Made by a program: the position numbers and the translations under genes. A stretch of DNA of 7,661 nt from an uncultured Caryophanales bacterium (GTDB lineage: Bacteria; Bacillota_I; Bacilli_A; RF39; UBA660): the NCBI GenBank assembly GCA_937897245.1, contig CALCBO010000312.1, forward strand, positions 1 to 7,661, in the 5' to 3' direction. Shown one piece after another: positions 1-7,464 of this stretch. The notes beneath the pieces were generated by a model. It made no database searches. It had not been told where the DNA came from and saw only the letters and a program-made list of their open reading frames with translations. Positions within the stretch are counted from its first letter, which is position 1; each line of letters opens with the position of its first letter.

Positions 1-2
1 TC

Positions 3-401
3 AGCTTCACACTTCTTAACGAGGTTGTTCTGCCCAATATTAACATACAGAATGAGGCAGTGATGAAGATTCTCAGCTCCGAGTACGGTGTGTGTTACCT
101 TATAGCTCTTGTGCTGTCTGTTATTTGGAATTTTACCTTCAACAGAAAATTCACCTTCAAATCAGCCGCAAACGTACCCGTTGCGATGCTCAAGGTTGCG
201 CTTTTCTATCTCGTATTCACTCCCCTTTCAACCTGGTGGACAAACGCTCTTTCGGGACATCTCAACGAATATCTCATTCAGATCGGAACCATGCTTGTCA
301 ACCTCGTTTCGGAATATCTCTACTGCCGCTTCGTGGTTTACAGAAATTCGATGAACACAAACGGCAAAAAAGAGGAATCGGAAGAAAAATCAGAAGAATA
401 A
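3..401 (+). CDS. GtrA-family membrane protein, 5' end cut off by the window
   Basis: The frame is open from the left edge to TAA at 399-401, so the GTG at 60 is not a convincing start and the real one lies upstream. The visible 132 residues show three hydrophobic segments (about 29-46, 60-79 and 90-110), a conserved-looking WNFTFNRKFTF stretch after the first, a YCRFVVYRN motif after the last, and a charged Lys/Glu-rich tail. This pattern fits the GtrA-like family (PF04138), small multi-spanning inner-membrane proteins linked to moving polyprenol-linked sugars or to cell-surface polysaccharide synthesis, often next to a GtrB-like glycosyltransferase. No partner gene is visible. Base composition is clearly richer in G+C than everything to the right, with CTC, CTT, CGC and TTC codons common, so it probably belongs to a different genome or a transferred segment. 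Family assignment is good; the substrate is unknown. Confidence 0.8.
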   Translation, partial: SFTLLNEVVLPNINIQNEAVMKILSSEYGVCYLIALVLSVIWNFTFNRKFTFKSAANVPVAMLKVALFYLVFTPLSTWWTNALSGHLNEYLIQIGTMLVNLVSEYLYCRFVVYRNSMNTNGKKEESEEKSEE

Positions 402-407
402 ATAACA

Positions 408-446
408 AAAACGGCTCGGGCATTTCTGCTCAAGCCGTTTTCTTTC
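408..446 (+). terminator. Intrinsic terminator after the GtrA-family gene
   Basis: Arms at 408-416 (AAAACGGCT) and 433-441 (AGCCGTTTT) pair perfectly. A further inner GGGC/GCTC pairing (one G-U) sits beyond a single mismatch. The run TTTTCTTTC follows. It starts 6 bases after the TAA of the GtrA gene, so it very likely ends that transcript. The G+C-rich stem contrasts with the A/T-only stems elsewhere in the window. Confidence 0.8.
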
Positions 447-477
447 ATCAATACCAGAGGAAGCCGAGGAGAAGAAT
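447..477. other. Compositional breakpoint / probable chimeric join
   Basis: Left of this stretch the DNA has the moderate-GC character of the GtrA gene. Right of it the DNA is AT-rich and encodes PFL. The PFL reading frame runs back without a stop to the GtrA stop codon, but PFL-like sequence is recognisable only from about Phe at 477 (FLSGPTEKT). The upstream translation, including a NTRGSRGEE segment, does not resemble the usual PFL N-terminus. A GAATTC hexamer occupies 474-479. I read this as the seam between two unrelated sequences, by assembly, cloning or amplification artefact or by recombination. Confidence 0.6.
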
Positions 478-2606
478 TCTTATCAGGTCCTACTGAAAAA
501 ACAAAAAGAATACTAAAAGTATATGAAGATGTATGTAAAGAAGAGGTAAAAAAGCATGTAATTGATATTGATACAAAAACACCAGCTGGAATAAGTGCCT
601 TTAAAGCCGGATACATTTCAAAAGATGATGATGTTATTGTTGGTCTACAAACAGATGCTTTATGTAAAAGAAGTATTGTTCCTAAAGGTGGATTAAAAAT
701 GGTTTATCAAGAATTAGATGCTTATGGTTATAAAATGGATAATAATCTAGATTCTTTTCTAAAATCAAATTTAGTAAAAACCCATAATGATGGAGTATTT
801 GATGCATACACTAAAGAAATAAGATTGGCAAGACACGTTAAACTATTAACAGGTTTACCAGATGCCTATGGTAGAGGAAGAATAATTGGTGACTACCGTA
901 GAGTTGCTTTATATGGAACCGAAAAATTAATGGAAGAAAAATATAAAGATTGGGATCAAATGAAAATAAGACGCATGGATGATGAAACAATCAGATTACG
1001 TGAAGAAATTGCCATGCAATATAAAGCATTAAAAGAAATGGAAGATATGGCCCAAATGTATGGATTTGATATATCAGAACCAGCTAAAAATGCAAAAGAA
1101 GCTGTCCAATGGACATATTTTGCTTATCTAGCTGCTATCAAAGAAAATAATGGAGCTGCTATGTCTTTAGGAAGAGTTGATGCTTTCTTTGATATTTATT
1201 TTGAAAGAGATTTTAAAGAAGGAACTTTAACAGAAGAAGAAGCCCAAGAAATAATTGATAATTTTGTTATAAAACTAAGAGCCGCAAGACATCTAAGAAC
1301 TCCAGCTTATGATGAATTATTCTCAGGAGATCCTACATGGGTAACATGTTCATTAGGTGGTGTTACTTTAGAAGGAAAAAACATGGTTACCAAAACATCA
1401 TATAGATTTCTTCATACACTAGAAAACTTAGAAAGTGCTCCAGAACCTAATATGACTATCTTATGGGGACAAGACTTACCAAAACCATGGAAAGAATATT
1501 GTGCTAAAATTAGTATCGCTACAGATTCTATTCAATACGAAAATGATGATTTAATGCGAAAAACAATGGGAGATGATTACGCTATAGCTTGTTGCGTTTC
1601 TTCAATGAGACTAGGAAAAGATATGCAATTCTTTGGAGCCCGCTGTAATCTAGCTAAAGCCTTACTATATTCTATAAATGGTGGAATAGATGAAATGAAA
1701 AGAGAATTAGTAATACCAGGATTCAAAATAATGAAAGACGAATACCTAGATTACAATAAAGTAAAAGATAGTTATTGGAAAATGTTAAAGAAAATAGCTA
1801 AATTATATAGTGATGCCATGAATATTATTCATTATATGCATGATAAATATGCTTATGAAGCAGGACAAATGGCTCTACATGACACATATGTAAATAGATT
1901 AATGGCCTATGGTGCAGCTGGATTTTCCGTTGCTGTAGATTCTTTATCAGCTATTAAATATGCTAAAGTAAAACCAATTAGAAATGAACAAGGAATAGCT
2001 ATAGATTTTGAAATAGAAGGAGACTTCCCAAAATATGGAAATGATGATGATAGAGTAGATAAAATAGGAAAAGAATTACTTGAAAAATTCTATAAAGAAC
2101 TATCTAGACATCATTGTTACAGAAATGCTAAACCTACCCTTTCTGTTTTAACGATAACCTCAAATGTAGTATATGGAAAAAATACTGGAGCTACTCCAGA
2201 TGGTAGAAAAAAAGGAGTTCCTTTTGCTCCTGGTGCTAATCCAATGCATGGTAGAGATGAAAATGGCGCAATTGCTTCCCTTAACTCAGTAGCTAAATTA
2301 GATTGGGAAAACTGCTGCCGAGATGGAATATCTAATACTTTTTCAATTATTCCAAATTCATTAGGAAAAAGTGATAAAGAAAGAATAACAAACTTAGTTC
2401 AATTAATGGATGGTTACTTTAAACAAGGAGCTCATCATTTAAATGTAAATGTCTTAAACAGAGATATGTTAATTGATGCTATGGAAAATCCTGATAAATA
2501 TCCTCTACTAACTATAAGAGTATCTGGTTACGCTGTCAGATTCAACAAACTAACAAAGGAACAACAACAAGAAGTAATCTCTAGAACATTCCACGAATCA
2601 CTATAA
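474..2606 (+). CDS. pflB: Formate C-acetyltransferase (pyruvate formate-lyase), N-terminus missing
   Basis: PFL is a cytoplasmic glycyl-radical enzyme converting pyruvate and CoA to acetyl-CoA and formate in anaerobic fermentation. The frame from Phe477 gives 709 residues. The family is about 750-760 long, so roughly 40 N-terminal residues and the start codon are absent. Recognisable blocks include [31 protein letters not shown], the catalytic Cys pair in ACCVSSM (codons 1590-1595, matching E. coli Cys418-Cys419), PGANPMHGR, and the radical glycine in RVSGYAVRF (codon 2526-2528, matching Gly734). Both catalytic sites are therefore intact. There is no ATG, GTG or TTG in frame between 477 and 699. 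The ATG at 699 has an SD-like AAGGTGG seven bases upstream but lies inside the conserved PFL N-terminal domain (PKGGLKM), so it is not the native start. The pflA start codon overlaps the stop. As drawn the gene would not make a complete enzyme; the native gene probably is complete in the source genome. Confidence 0.93.
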   Translation, partial: EFLSGPTEKTKRILKVYEDVCKEEVKKHVIDIDTKTPAGISAFKAGYISKDDDVIVGLQTDALCKRSIVPKGGLKMVYQELDAYGYKMDNNLDSFLKSNLVKTHNDGVFDAYTKEIRLARHVKLLTGLPDAYGRGRIIGDYRRVALYGTEKLMEEKYKDWDQMKIRRMDDETIRLREEIAMQYKALKEMEDMAQMYGFDISEPAKNAKEAVQWTYFAYLAAIKENNGAAMSLGRVDAFFDIYFERDFKEGTLTEEEAQEIIDNFVIKLRAARHLRTPAYDELFSGDPTWVTCSLGGVTLEGKNMVTKTSYRFLHTLENLESAPEPNMTILWGQDLPKPWKEYCAKISIATDSIQYENDDLMRKTMGDDYAIACCVSSMRLGKDMQFFGARCNLAKALLYSINGGIDEMKRELVIPGFKIMKDEYLDYNKVKDSYWKMLKKIAKLYSDAMNIIHYMHDKYAYEAGQMALHDTYVNRLMAYGAAGFSVAVDSLSAIKYAKVKPIRNEQGIAIDFEIEGDFPKYGNDDDRVDKIGKELLEKFYKELSRHHCYRNAKPTLSVLTITSNVVYGKNTGATPDGRKKGVPFAPGANPMHGRDENGAIASLNSVAKLDWENCCRDGISNTFSIIPNSLGKSDKERITNLVQLMDGYFKQGAHHLNVNVLNRDMLIDAMENPDKYPLLTIRVSGYAVRFNKLTKEQQQEVISRTFHESL

Positions 2607-3325
2607 TGAAAGCACATATTAATAAAATCGAAAGCTTAGGATTAGTAGATGGTCCAGGAATTAGAACAGTAATATTTTTCGATGGCTGCAACTTAAGATG
2701 TAAATACTGTCATAATCCAGAAACCTGGCAAAAAAAAGGTAAAGAATACAGTGTAATAGAATTAAAAAATAAAATAATGAGAAATAAACCATACTTTGAA
2801 AAAAATGGTGGAGTAACCTTCTCTGGAGGAGAACCTCTACTACATCAAGATTTTCTAATAGAACTATGCAAAGAATTAAAAAAAGAAAATATTAATCTAG
2901 CTATAGATACCGCTGGAATAGGAAATGGTAATTATCAAGAACTACTTAAATATATAGATTTAATACTTCTAGATGTTAAAGCTCTAAACGAAGATAATTT
3001 CAATGATATAACTCAAACAAATAACTTTAATAAATATCTAGACTTTATAAAACAATTAAATGAATCTAATAAACCAGTATGGATTAGACAAGTAATAATC
3101 CCAAAAGAGAATGATACAAAAGAATACACAGAAAAACTAGCTATATTTCTAAAACAGAATATCAAAAATATTAAAAAAATAGAATTTTTACCATTTCATA
3201 CTATGGCTTTTGAAAAATATCAAAAACTAAATATCAATAATCCATATCAAAACAAAAAAGCTATGGATAAAGAAAAATGTAAAACTCTAGAAGAATACTG
3301 TATATCAATTTATGAAAAAGATTAA
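2606..3325 (+). CDS. pflA: Pyruvate formate-lyase-activating enzyme (radical SAM)
   Basis: This activase uses a [4Fe-4S] cluster and S-adenosylmethionine to place the glycyl radical on PFL, here encoded directly upstream. The 239 residues match the family's length of about 245. The cluster-binding CxxxCxxC is Cys28, Cys32 and Cys35 (GCNLRCKYCHNPETW). The GGEP motif is at residues 74-77 (TFSGGEPLL), and a DTAG strand near 101 and an LLDVK strand near 121 complete the radical-SAM partial barrel pattern. There is no extra ferredoxin-like Cys cluster after the first motif, which argues for a PFL-type activase over the larger activases of other glycyl-radical enzymes. The ATG at 2606 shares its A with the pflB TAA (TAATG) and has no clear Shine-Dalgarno sequence, so translation is probably coupled to pflB. 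The coding sequence is extremely A-rich, giving many Lys and Asn. The stop codon lies in the loop of its terminator. Confidence 0.94.
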   Translation: MKAHINKIESLGLVDGPGIRTVIFFDGCNLRCKYCHNPETWQKKGKEYSVIELKNKIMRNKPYFEKNGGVTFSGGEPLLHQDFLIELCKELKKENINLAIDTAGIGNGNYQELLKYIDLILLDVKALNEDNFNDITQTNNFNKYLDFIKQLNESNKPVWIRQVIIPKENDTKEYTEKLAIFLKQNIKNIKKIEFLPFHTMAFEKYQKLNINNPYQNKKAMDKEKCKTLEEYCISIYEKD

Positions 3326-3345
3326 TGCATCTTTTTCTTTTTTTT
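3314..3345 (+). terminator. Intrinsic terminator of pflB-pflA, containing the pflA stop codon
   Basis: GAAAAAGAT (3314-3322) pairs perfectly with ATCTTTTTC (3329-3337) around a six-base loop, followed by eight T (3338-3345). The pflA TAA (3323-3325) is the first half of the loop, so the upstream arm is coding sequence. The stem has little G+C, which is typical of very AT-rich genomes. A T-run follows only on the plus side, so I assign it to pflA. Confidence 0.75.
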
Positions 3346-3358
3346 GATTCAACACAAC

Positions 3359-3391
3359 AAAAAAAGAAATATAAACTATCTATATTTCTTT
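3359..3391 (-). terminator. Intrinsic terminator of the smpB transcript, containing the smpB stop codon
   Basis: Positions 3363-3373 (AAAGAAATATA) and 3381-3391 (TATATTTCTTT) form a perfect 11-bp stem with a seven-base loop. Read on the minus strand, the second arm runs into a T-tract (complement of the A-run at 3359-3365). The smpB TAG (3376-3378) lies in the loop. The stem is nearly all A/T, so strength is uncertain, but position and T-tract fit the end of the rnr-capA-smpB unit. Confidence 0.65.
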
Positions 3392-3816
3392 AAATTACGA
3401 TTAACTTCTCTTTTAATATCTCTCTCTTTTATAGTTTCTCTTTTATCAAAAGTTTTCTTACCCTTACAAACACCCAATAATATTTTAAATTTATTATCTT
3501 TAAAATATCCTTTTAAAGGAATTAAAGTATAACCATTTAAATCTAATGCTTGTGAAATCTTTTTAATTTCCTTTTTATGTAAAAGTAACTTTCTACTTCT
3601 ATTTTCTGAATGATTAAACAAATTTCCTTCTTTATATTGTCCAATAAACATATTTAATAAGATTACTTCACCATTTCTTACTATTCCATAACAGTCTTTT
3701 ATATTACAATGACCATTTCTAATAGATTTAATTTCTGTACCTGTTAATACAATTCCTGCTTCATATTCTTCATCAATAAAATAATCATAACGAGCTTTTC
3801 TATTGAGTATTTCCAT
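3376..3816 (-). CDS. smpB: SsrA-binding protein SmpB
   Basis: SmpB binds tmRNA (SsrA) and brings it to ribosomes stalled on mRNAs without a stop codon, starting trans-translation in the cytoplasm. The 146 residues cover the whole family (about 150-160). Signature stretches are NRKARYDYFI near the start, EAGIVLTGTEIKSIR, the FNHSENRSRKLLLHKKEI block, YFKDNKFKILLGVCKGKKTFDKRE, and the basic C-terminal tail (IKERDIKREVNRNLKKYR) that enters the decoding channel. The start is fixed: the codon just before ATG 3816 is an in-frame TAA. Only a weak purine-rich site precedes it and it overlaps the upstream capA gene by 17 bases, so coupled translation is likely. It is the last gene of the minus-strand unit with rnr, its functional partner. 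No ssrA gene is visible; only a short convergent gap follows. Confidence 0.95.
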   Translation of the reverse strand: MEILNRKARYDYFIDEEYEAGIVLTGTEIKSIRNGHCNIKDCYGIVRNGEVILLNMFIGQYKEGNLFNHSENRSRKLLLHKKEIKKISQALDLNGYTLIPLKGYFKDNKFKILLGVCKGKKTFDKRETIKERDIKREVNRNLKKYR

Positions 3817-5029
3817 TTACATCACTGCCTGTAACACCCCATTGTAAATCAGGATATTTTAAACTAACAATTCCTTTATATTTTTCATATAAAGCTGTAT
3901 AACCTTTAAGTAAATTATCATTTAATTGAGGATATGGATAAACTTTAAAGTTTCTCTTACCTCCATAATAGGATTTAGTATAAATAAGTTCAGCTTTTGG
4001 ACTCTCTACTGTAACAGTAACACTATCATCTACATCAACATGTTTCTTTATATCTAAAGACATCATTAGACCAGTTAATCTTTCATTTCCTTCTTGATCA
4101 GAAATAAAATTTCCAAGTGAATATATCACAAATGTTTTTCCATCATTAATATATTCAACTGGCTCTACTACGTGAGGATGAGCACCTATTATTATATTAA
4201 CACCTAAATTAGATAAATAATTCGCAATTTTCTCTTGACTATCATCAATTCCTAAAGAATACTCTGTTCCCCAATGCATTGCGACAATAATTACATCAGC
4301 TTTATCTTTTACCTTGGCAATATCACTAGCTGCTTTTTCATCTGAATAAACATTATTTAAATATTCTTTACCAACCGGAGTTTCTAAACCATTAGTCCAA
4401 GTAGTATAAGATAAAAATGCATATTTAATACCATTTTTCTCATATATTCGAGCTACTTCTGTTTCTCTTTCTTCATTAGAAATCCATTGTCCAGAATAGA
4501 CTACTTTATCCTTTTTAGACTTCCAATAATTAACAGAATTAGTAACTCCTACTTCACCTTTATCCATTGTATGATTAGTCGCTAAAGATACCATATTAAA
4601 TCCTGCATCTATAAAAGCATCTCCTACTTCTTGTGGTGAGTTAAATCTAGGATAACTAGAATATCCAAATGATGCCCCTCCTAAGATAGTTTCTTGATTA
4701 TAGTATGCTAGATCATATTTTGATGAAATTGGCTTAATATCGGCTAACATTGGTTTAAAATCATATGTACCATCACTTAACTTTGCATCTTGGTAAACAG
4801 CGCTATGTATCAACGCATCTCCTACCATAAATAAACTTGCTTTATAATCTTTTGCTTGTTTAGGTTTTTCGTTTTTCTTTTTTTCCACAACTTTTGTGGA
4901 TTCTTTTTTAGTTAAGAAAGATACTTTATCACGATTAAAATAAATAACACCAACAGTTAAAACTAAACAAACTACAAGAATTAAAAATTTTCCTGCTTTT
5001 TTAATCTTTCTTTTTTTCCTTCTTGCCAT
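3800..5029 (-). CDS. CapA-like membrane-anchored metallophosphatase-fold protein
   Basis: The protein resembles the CapA/PgsA family (PF09587, PGA_cap), associated in some species with poly-gamma-glutamate capsule export and otherwise with cell-envelope roles. In the 409-residue form, a Lys/Arg-rich start is followed by one membrane segment at about 13-32, a charged Lys/Glu linker to about 62, then the extracellular domain. Its motifs are GDALIH (70-75), YNQE (110-113), LATNHTMDKG (149-158), MHWG (about 251-254), GAHPHVVEP (282-290) and SLGNFISDQ (304-312). These match the calcineurin-like metal-site pattern of the family. No lipobox or sortase signal is seen, so it is an N-terminally anchored outside-facing protein. 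I prefer ATG 5029, preceded by AAGGAAGG nine bases away; TTG at 5038 (412 residues) is the alternative. It overlaps the ends of both rnr and smpB, and has no obvious functional tie to either. No capB or capC partner is present, so a capsule role is unproven. Confidence 0.85.
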   Translation of the reverse strand: MARRKKRKIKKAGKFLILVVCLVLTVGVIYFNRDKVSFLTKKESTKVVEKKKNEKPKQAKDYKASLFMVGDALIHSAVYQDAKLSDGTYDFKPMLADIKPISSKYDLAYYNQETILGGASFGYSSYPRFNSPQEVGDAFIDAGFNMVSLATNHTMDKGEVGVTNSVNYWKSKKDKVVYSGQWISNEERETEVARIYEKNGIKYAFLSYTTWTNGLETPVGKEYLNNVYSDEKAASDIAKVKDKADVIIVAMHWGTEYSLGIDDSQEKIANYLSNLGVNIIIGAHPHVVEPVEYINDGKTFVIYSLGNFISDQEGNERLTGLMMSLDIKKHVDVDDSVTVTVESPKAELIYTKSYYGGKRNFKVYPYPQLNDNLLKGYTALYEKYKGIVSLKYPDLQWGVTGSDVNGNTQ

Positions 5030-7142
5030 TCTCCTCAACCTTCCTTACTACTTCAAAATCAATTATCTTTTCTTCATGCGAAGCCTTGACAACTTTCACA
5101 ATAACTCTTTCGCCTATAGAATATTTTACATGACTTCTCTCTCCTGTCAAGGTCATTTTTTCTTCATCAAAATGATAGAAATCATCCATATCACGTAAAG
5201 GAACTAAACCTTCTATTAAATTATCTAATTCTACAAACATTCCAAAACTAGTAATAGATGAAATCATACCCTCATATTCTTCTCCAATATGACCTTCCAT
5301 ATATTGAGCCATTTTCATATCTTCAACTTCTCTTTCACAGTCAACACTTGCACGTTCTCTTTCAGAAGAATGCTCTGCAATATAAACTAGTTTTTCTTCC
5401 CATCTACGAATAGTTCCCATATCCATCTTTCCATCAAATAAATATGTATGAAGTAATCGATGTACTGTTGTATCTGGATATCTTCTAATAGGAGAAGTAA
5501 AATGCGTATAACAGCTACTTGCTAATCCATAATGTCCTAAATTCTCAGGTTTATAAACTGCTTTTTTCATACTTCTAAGTAATAATGAAGAAAGAATTTT
5601 ATATTCAGGTTTATCTTCTAATTGTCTTAAAATATTTTGTAATGTAGTAGGTTTTACATCTTTTATATTACCATTTACATGATATCCTAAAGAACTAACA
5701 AAAGCTAAAAAGCTACGTATTTTCTCTTCTTCTGGATACTCATGAACACGATATATAAAAGGTAAATTCATAAAATAAATATGAGTCGCAACACATTCAT
5801 TTGCCGCAATCATAAAATCTTCAATTAAATTTTCCCCTACTCCTCTTTCCCTTAAAACAATTTCATAAGGTACACATTTTTCATCTACTAATATCTTAGC
5901 TTCATCTACTCCAAAATCTATATAACCTCTTTGTACTTTTGCTTTTCTTAATATTTTCGCAAACTCAGCCATAGTTCTCAAAGTATCAGCATATTCCTCA
6001 TATCCTTCTGGAATCTCATTATTTTCTAATATACTATTTACTTTCTTATAAGTCATTTGTATACGTGATTTTATTACACTTGGAAAAATCTCATAAGTTT
6101 GAAGTTTTCCAGTATCATCAAATTCCATCACACATGAAACAGCTAATCTATCTACACCTGGATTTAAAGAACATATTCCATTAGATAATTCATGAGGTAA
6201 CATAGGAATAACTCTATCTACTAAATAAACACTAGTTCCTCTCTCCATTGCTTCTTCATCTAATGGACTTCCTTCTTTAACATAATAACTAACATCAGCA
6301 ATATGAACTCCTAAAACATAATTACCATTTTTTTTCTTTTCAATAGATATCGCATCATCTATATCCTTTGTATCATCACCATCTATTGTGAATATCATCT
6401 GATCACGTAAATCTTTTCTATCTCGACATGCAAATTCTGCTACTTCCATAGGCATTCTAGATACTTCTTCTTTTACAGCATCAGGAAAATCAATATTAAT
6501 ATTATATTTATAAATAATAGATAAAATATCTACCCCAGGATCATTTATATGACCTATTATTTCTAATACTTTTCCTTCATGTCTACCACTATTATTAAGC
6601 TTCTTTGTAAGTTCTACAACTACTTTATGTCCATCTACAGCATTTAAATTCTGACCCTTAGGAATTTCTATATCAAGTTTTATCTTAGAATCATCTAATT
6701 TTATATGACCAATACCTTTCTTATCAAAAGTTATTAATCCAATATATCTCTTAATCTTTCTATCAATAATTCTAAGTACTCGCCCTTCTAATCTATCTAA
6801 ATACATTTTACTAGTAATTTCCACTAATACAACATCATCATGAATAGCTCCATTCATATTATCCGCAGAAATATAAACATCATCAGTCATTCCTTCTATT
6901 TCTACGAACCCAAACCCTTTCTTATTAGCTCTCATAATTCCTTTTCTTAAATGACTATTCTCAAGCATCATATATTTATCTTTATTAGAACGATAGATTA
7001 CAACTTCATCTTCTAATTTTCGAAGCTCTTCACTTAATAATTCAGTCTCCTCAACATCCTTAATTCCTAATAAATCTTGTAATTCATAAATATCAATAGC
7101 TTTATCACAATTTTTCAAGACATTTATAATATTGTCTCTCAT
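5001..7142 (-). CDS. rnr: Ribonuclease R (3'-5' exoribonuclease, RNB/S1 family)
   Basis: RNase R degrades structured RNA from the 3' end, including rRNA fragments and mRNAs released by trans-translation, and works with tmRNA-SmpB. The 713 residues from ATG 7142 show an N-terminal winged-helix-like segment (about 1-60), OB-fold cold-shock segments (about 65-200, with GFGFVEI), and the RNB catalytic domain. DGDDTKDIDDA at about 254-264 carries the metal-binding Asp residues. HFTSPIRRYPD lies at about 547-557, an S1 domain at about 618-700, and a short Lys-rich tail follows. A second ATG 18 bases upstream (7160) lacks a ribosome binding site, while ATG 7142 has AGAAGGTGA just before it; a -10-like box at 7165-7170 would also start the RNA after the upstream ATG. 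Length is somewhat below the E. coli enzyme (813), as usual in Firmicutes. It follows secG and overlaps the capA-like gene. Confidence 0.95.
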   Translation of the reverse strand: MRDNIINVLKNCDKAIDIYELQDLLGIKDVEETELLSEELRKLEDEVVIYRSNKDKYMMLENSHLRKGIMRANKKGFGFVEIEGMTDDVYISADNMNGAIHDDVVLVEITSKMYLDRLEGRVLRIIDRKIKRYIGLITFDKKGIGHIKLDDSKIKLDIEIPKGQNLNAVDGHKVVVELTKKLNNSGRHEGKVLEIIGHINDPGVDILSIIYKYNINIDFPDAVKEEVSRMPMEVAEFACRDRKDLRDQMIFTIDGDDTKDIDDAISIEKKKNGNYVLGVHIADVSYYVKEGSPLDEEAMERGTSVYLVDRVIPMLPHELSNGICSLNPGVDRLAVSCVMEFDDTGKLQTYEIFPSVIKSRIQMTYKKVNSILENNEIPEGYEEYADTLRTMAEFAKILRKAKVQRGYIDFGVDEAKILVDEKCVPYEIVLRERGVGENLIEDFMIAANECVATHIYFMNLPFIYRVHEYPEEEKIRSFLAFVSSLGYHVNGNIKDVKPTTLQNILRQLEDKPEYKILSSLLLRSMKKAVYKPENLGHYGLASSCYTHFTSPIRRYPDTTVHRLLHTYLFDGKMDMGTIRRWEEKLVYIAEHSSERERASVDCEREVEDMKMAQYMEGHIGEEYEGMISSITSFGMFVELDNLIEGLVPLRDMDDFYHFDEEKMTLTGERSHVKYSIGERVIVKVVKASHEEKIIDFEVVRKVEENGKKEKKKD
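5039..5046 (-). promoter_or_regulatory. Ribosome binding site that decides the capA-like start
   Basis: Minus-strand AAGGAAGG lies nine bases before ATG 5029 and directly against the alternative TTG at 5038. The spacing suits the ATG. The TTG-ATG interval itself contains GAGGAG, which sits too close to the ATG to be the main site. The site lies inside the rnr coding sequence. Confidence 0.5.
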
Positions 7143-7146
7143 AAAA

Positions 7147-7155
7147 TCACCTTCT
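7147..7155 (-). promoter_or_regulatory. Ribosome binding site that decides the rnr start
   Basis: Minus-strand AGAAGGTGA ends four bases before ATG 7142, with the AAGG core about seven bases away. It lies inside any frame begun at ATG 7160, which has no such site. This supports the shorter, 713-residue form. Confidence 0.7.
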
Positions 7156-7164
7156 ATCATATTA

Positions 7165-7187
7165 ATTATACTGTATTTTTATAAAGA
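7165..7187 (-). promoter_or_regulatory. Possible promoter for rnr-capA-smpB
   Basis: Minus strand has a perfect -10 hexamer TATAAT (7165-7170). A 17-base spacer separates it from TGGTTA, a poor -35 match (3 of 6). Transcription would begin near 7158, about 16 bases before the rnr ATG, leaving room for the ribosome binding site. It sits after the secG terminator, which fits a separate promoter, but in DNA this AT-rich a chance TATAAT is easy. Confidence 0.4.
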
Positions 7188-7202
7188 TAACCAGTATTTT
7201 GC

Positions 7203-7226
7203 AAAAGAAAAAGGACCAAAGTCCTT
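7203..7226 (-). terminator. Terminator or attenuator between secG and rnr
   Basis: AAGGAC (7211-7216) and GTCCTT (7221-7226) form a six-pair stem with a four-base loop. On the minus strand it is followed by TTTCTTTT. The secG stop TAA (7225-7227) contributes two bases to the first arm. The stem is short, so partial read-through into rnr is plausible. Confidence 0.65.
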
Positions 7227-7440
7227 AAATAAACATTGATATTAAACAAATTATAAAGAATGCAGCTCCTAATAACGCTGTAACACGAGTTATTATTAAT
7301 TCAGAACCTCTTTCTTTTCTATTCGCAAACAATTCACTTTGACCCCCAGTAATAATTTGAGGACCACCATCTGCCTTAGCACTTTGTAATAACACAATTA
7401 TAATTAATAAAACTGATATAATTAATAATGCTGTTTCCAT
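7225..7440 (-). CDS. secG: Protein translocase subunit SecG
   Basis: SecG is the small auxiliary subunit of the SecYEG channel in the cytoplasmic membrane and assists SecA-driven export. The 71 residues match the usual 70-80. Two hydrophobic segments (about 3-19 and 51-70) flank a loop with LLQSAKADGG, TGG and SELF, then an RKERGSELIITRVTALLG stretch, the standard SecG signature. ATG 7440 has a strong GGAGGG five bases upstream. It sits between eno and rnr, an order widely conserved in Firmicutes. A terminator hairpin begins at its stop codon and 82 bases separate it from rnr. Confidence 0.93.
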   Translation of the reverse strand: METALLIISVLLIIIVLLQSAKADGGPQIITGGQSELFANRKERGSELIITRVTALLGAAFFIICLISMFI

Positions 7441-7445
7441 AGAAT

Positions 7446-7451
7446 CCCTCC
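7446..7451 (-). promoter_or_regulatory. Strong ribosome binding site of secG
   Basis: Minus-strand GGAGGG lies five bases before ATG 7440 and is the best Shine-Dalgarno match in the window. It fixes the secG start. Confidence 0.75.
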
Positions 7452-7464
7452 ATATAACAGTAAT

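Noticed and set aside
92..496. Open frames of 134 and 81 codons overlapping the GtrA gene
   Set aside because: They are out-of-frame shadows of the GtrA coding sequence with no family-like sequence, and the longer one runs across the seam into pflB.
338..616. Minus-strand open frame of 92 codons
   Set aside because: It spans the compositional seam and is antisense to GtrA and pflB coding sequence, with no recognisable protein features.
3326..3375. A tmRNA (ssrA) gene, often found after smpB
   Set aside because: The gap is only 50 bases and is filled by two terminators, far too short for tmRNA, and pflA converges from the other side.
3344..3532. Plus-strand open frame of 62 codons after pflA
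   Set aside because: It is antisense to the end of smpB, and its hydrophobic look follows from the Lys-rich codons on the other strand.
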